A DNA stretch of 64,000 nucleotides, from contig DLCN01000006.1 in assembly GCA_002480645.1 (NCBI GenBank), forward strand, positions 62,001 to 126,000, in the 5' to 3' direction. This document shows, piece by piece, positions 61,720 through 64,000 of the stretch. Each line of letters starts with the position of its first letter. The stretch's first letter is position 1. Below the pieces are notes generated by a model. That model searched no databases. It had not been told where the DNA came from and was given only the letters and a program-made list of their open reading frames with translations. The stretch comes from Balneolaceae bacterium UBA7797 (lineage in GTDB: Bacteria > Bacteroidota > Rhodothermia > Balneolales > Balneolaceae). Both the position numbers and the translations under genes were made by a program.

Positions 61720-64000
61720 ATGAGTTTTAAAGAATTTCGTTTATCCAGCATATCAATCAGCAATCGGACCAGTGTTTATCTGGTTACGGTGCTGGCTACA
61801 TTGATCGGGATCTACAGCTACATCACCTTACCAAAAGAGCAATTCCCGGAAGTTGAGATCCCCATTTTTAATGTTGTTACCATTTACGCCGGTGCTTCCC
61901 CTGCCGATGTGGAGAATCTGATCACACGTCCGCTGGAACAGGAACTAAAAGCCATTGATGGTGTGGATGAGATCAGCAGTATTTCCAAACAGGCTACCTC
62001 GATCATCATCATAGAATTTGAAACTGAAAAAGATAAACTTGTTGCACAGCAGGAAGTGAATGATGCCGTGGATAAAGCCCGGTCGGAATTGCCCAGGGTC
62101 CTCACACAGGAACCGGCCGTGGAGGATTTCAATCCGGCCGACCAGCCCATCCTCAACATCAACTTATCCGGTAATTTCGATCTGGTTGAACTCAAGCAAT
62201 ATGCGGATGAAATTAAAGATCAGATCGAGAGCCTTTCTTCGATCAATGAGGTTGAGATCGTAGGTGCACTGGAAAGAGAGATCCAGGTAAATGTAGATCT
62301 GACTGCCATGAATGCCCGTGGTGTTTCGCTGAATGCGATCAGCGGGGCCATCGCGAACAAGAACCTGACCATTTCATCCGGACAGATCGAAATGGGTGAC
62401 ATGGAGCGATCCGTTCGGGTTGTGGGTGAGATCAGCTCGCCTGAGCAACTTGAGGACATAATCATTACCAACAATCGGGGTGAAAATGTGTATCTCAAAG
62501 ATATTGCCACCATCACCGATGGATTTGCAGATCGCGAAAGCTATGCCCGATTGAATGGGGAACCGGTAATAACCCTGAACGTGAAAAAGAAAAGCGGGGA
62601 AAACCTAATCGATGCTTCCGAAGCCAGTATGGCTATTGTATCCGAGCTTCAGGAAACCCAGTTTCCCGATGATCTGAATATCACCATCACAGGTGATCAG
62701 TCGCAGGATACCAAAGACAGTGTTTCCAATTTATTCAACACCGTGATTCTTGGTTTTTTCTTCGTAGTGATCGTTCTCATGTTCATTATGGGAGTTCAGA
62801 ATGCCGTTTTTGTAGGGCTGGCAATCCCTCTTTCTTCCCTCATTGCTTTTGCTGTCATGCCCCTCATGGGTTTCACTATCAATATGGTAGTACTGTTTGC
62901 CTTGATCCTTGGTCTCGGTATCGTGGTTGATAACGCCATTGTGATCGTGGAGAATATCTACCGCTATGTAACCACTTCTGAATATTCCAAGATCGAAGCC
63001 GCAAAACGTGCCGCCGGTGAGATCGCACTTCCGGTCATTACCGGTACACTAACCACGATCGCACCATTTGTGCCTTTGCTATTCTGGACCGGGATCATCG
63101 GAAAGTTCATGATCTTTCTCCCGGTAACCATGATCCTCACCTTAGTAGCCTCCTTGGCGGTTGCGTTAATTATGAATCCCGTATTCGCTGTTAGTTTTAT
63201 GAGTGATGATGCGGATCACATTCATAAGAAAGAGAAAAAGCATGGGAACCGTACGTTATTCATAGCTAGTATGGTAGTGATATCCATTGCATTGATCTTC
63301 CATTTGATCGGCACGCCTTTTACGGGAAATCTGCTACTCTTTTTGCTGATGATGTATCTGGCGGAGCATTACTTCCTCGCGCCAATGATCAGCTATTTCA
63401 ATCTGAAGATTCTGCCCCGCTTACAAAAAGCCTATCATGATGGCATACAGTGGATCCTGATCGGAAAGCGTCCCTGGTTCTCACTTGCAGGAACTACTGC
63501 CTATCTGGTAATAAGTATCATAATTCTGGGTATTGCCTCGCCAAAGGTCGTGTTCTTTTCAGACAGTGAGCCGAATTTTATTTACGTTTATAACGAAATG
63601 CCCGCCGGTACTTCGCTGGATGAGACCAACCGGATAACAATGGAACTGGAAGATCGGGTGTACGAAGTTCTGGGAGAGAATAATCCCATCGTGAAATCGG
63701 TGATCTCTAACGTAGCTGTTGGTGCAAATTCCCGCTTCGATACCGATCCAACTCCAAGTCCCAATAAAAGTAAAGTGAGTATCTCATTCGTTGATTTTCA
63801 GGACCGTAATGGGGTTTCCACTCAGGATATTTTGAATGAGATCCGTGAAAAAGTAAAAGGAATTCCCGGAACGGAAGTCACAGTTGAGAAAGATCAGCGT
63901 GGTCCGTCTACAGGTAAACCGATCAATATTGAGATCTCAGGAGATGAATTTGAAGAACTCATCACCTTAACCGATCGCTTTCAGCGATTTATTGAGAATT
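61720..64000 (+). CDS. RND efflux permease, C-terminus cut by window edge
   Basis: The frame opens with ATG at 61720 after a GGAGAG site and runs to the right edge, about 760 residues. It begins MSFKEFRLSSISISNRTSVYL and has the RND first-loop motifs (LPKEQFPEVEIPIFNVV, AGASPADVENLITRPLEQEL). The helix 4 region LGLGIVVDNAIVIVENIYRY holds the proton-relay Asp. It is the third RND permease in the window, in the tetR-tolC-adaptor operon. A segment near residue 510-550 (charged HIHKKEKKHGN, then hydrophobic stretches) is the central cytoplasmic and helix 7 region. The rest of the gene lies outside the window. Confidence 0.93.
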   Translation, partial: MSFKEFRLSSISISNRTSVYLVTVLATLIGIYSYITLPKEQFPEVEIPIFNVVTIYAGASPADVENLITRPLEQELKAIDGVDEISSISKQATSIIIIEFETEKDKLVAQQEVNDAVDKARSELPRVLTQEPAVEDFNPADQPILNINLSGNFDLVELKQYADEIKDQIESLSSINEVEIVGALEREIQVNVDLTAMNARGVSLNAISGAIANKNLTISSGQIEMGDMERSVRVVGEISSPEQLEDIIITNNRGENVYLKDIATITDGFADRESYARLNGEPVITLNVKKKSGENLIDASEASMAIVSELQETQFPDDLNITITGDQSQDTKDSVSNLFNTVILGFFFVVIVLMFIMGVQNAVFVGLAIPLSSLIAFAVMPLMGFTINMVVLFALILGLGIVVDNAIVIVENIYRYVTTSEYSKIEAAKRAAGEIALPVITGTLTTIAPFVPLLFWTGIIGKFMIFLPVTMILTLVASLAVALIMNPVFAVSFMSDDADHIHKKEKKHGNRTLFIASMVVISIALIFHLIGTPFTGNLLLFLLMMYLAEHYFLAPMISYFNLKILPRLQKAYHDGIQWILIGKRPWFSLAGTTAYLVISIIILGIASPKVVFFSDSEPNFIYVYNEMPAGTSLDETNRITMELEDRVYEVLGENNPIVKSVISNVAVGANSRFDTDPTPSPNKSKVSISFVDFQDRNGVSTQDILNEIREKVKGIPGTEVTVEKDQRGPSTGKPINIEISGDEFEELITLTDRFQRFIEN

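Overview
The window looks like a chromosomal piece of a Gram-negative member of the Bacteroidota / Balneolota-Rhodothermota group, most likely Balneolaceae-like. The reasons are two proteins ending in a type IX secretion (T9SS) type A sorting domain with the NYPNPFNPST signature, many Sec lipoproteins, TonB receptors, weak or absent Shine-Dalgarno sites before many genes, several TTG starts, and a system I cytochrome c locus with an unusual CcmE. The assignment is inference; no rRNA, tRNA, CRISPR array, phage or IS element was seen.

Layout. 1-2.9 kb (minus): cytochrome c maturation genes ccmF (cut by the window edge), ccmE, a CcmD-like protein and ccmC. 3.1-6.2 kb (+): a secreted DUF5060/glycoside hydrolase with a T9SS tail, behind a terminator-like leader. 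6.2-9.1 kb (minus): MFS exporter, dut, a DUF3108 protein and an ArsC/Spx-like protein. 9.2-18.7 kb (+): mostly housekeeping genes: a lipoprotein, a small protein, a biotinyl carrier protein, murA, a peptidoglycan amidase, RNase G, hslV-hslU and a CtpA-type protease. 18.8-23.7 kb: a DUF4353 lipoprotein, then an AraC regulator divergent from an aldehyde dehydrogenase-DUF779 pair, with a tandem direct-repeat operator between them. 23.8-27.8 kb (minus): an AT-richer cassette of four exported proteins of unknown function. 28.3-33.7 kb: a tricorn-like protease, thioredoxin and a CotH-kinase lipoprotein. 33.7-38.6 kb: a DUF4212/sodium-solute symporter pair, then a His/Cys-rich small exported protein and a TonB receptor split by a frameshift at a T7 run. 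38.9-39.9 kb: a DUF1801 protein and head-to-head remnants of a histidine kinase and a response regulator that meet at one breakpoint. 40.2-47.9 kb (minus): B12-dependent ribonucleotide reductase nrdJ, a T9SS-tailed beta-propeller, and a BtuB-like TonB receptor behind a cobalamin riboswitch. 48-64 kb (+): a GAF histidine kinase, a lipoprotein, and two RND efflux loci: adaptor plus two permeases, then GbsR/MarR, TetR, TolC, adaptor and permease (cut by the window edge).

How the genes work together. The most interesting module is the B12 block. A cobalamin riboswitch precedes an outer-membrane receptor whose stop codon overlaps the start of a secreted beta-propeller. This arrangement recalls the Bacteroides BtuB/BtuG surface B12-capture pair, but here the propeller carries a T9SS tail instead of a lipid anchor. 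An obligately B12-dependent ribonucleotide reductase lies next on the same strand, behind an AT-rich region with DnaA-box-like sequences. Other points of note are the CxxxY-type CcmE, the 34-bp palindrome before the TetR-TolC-RND operon, the kinase/regulator breakpoint, and two terminator-like hairpins in positions where no upstream gene needs one.
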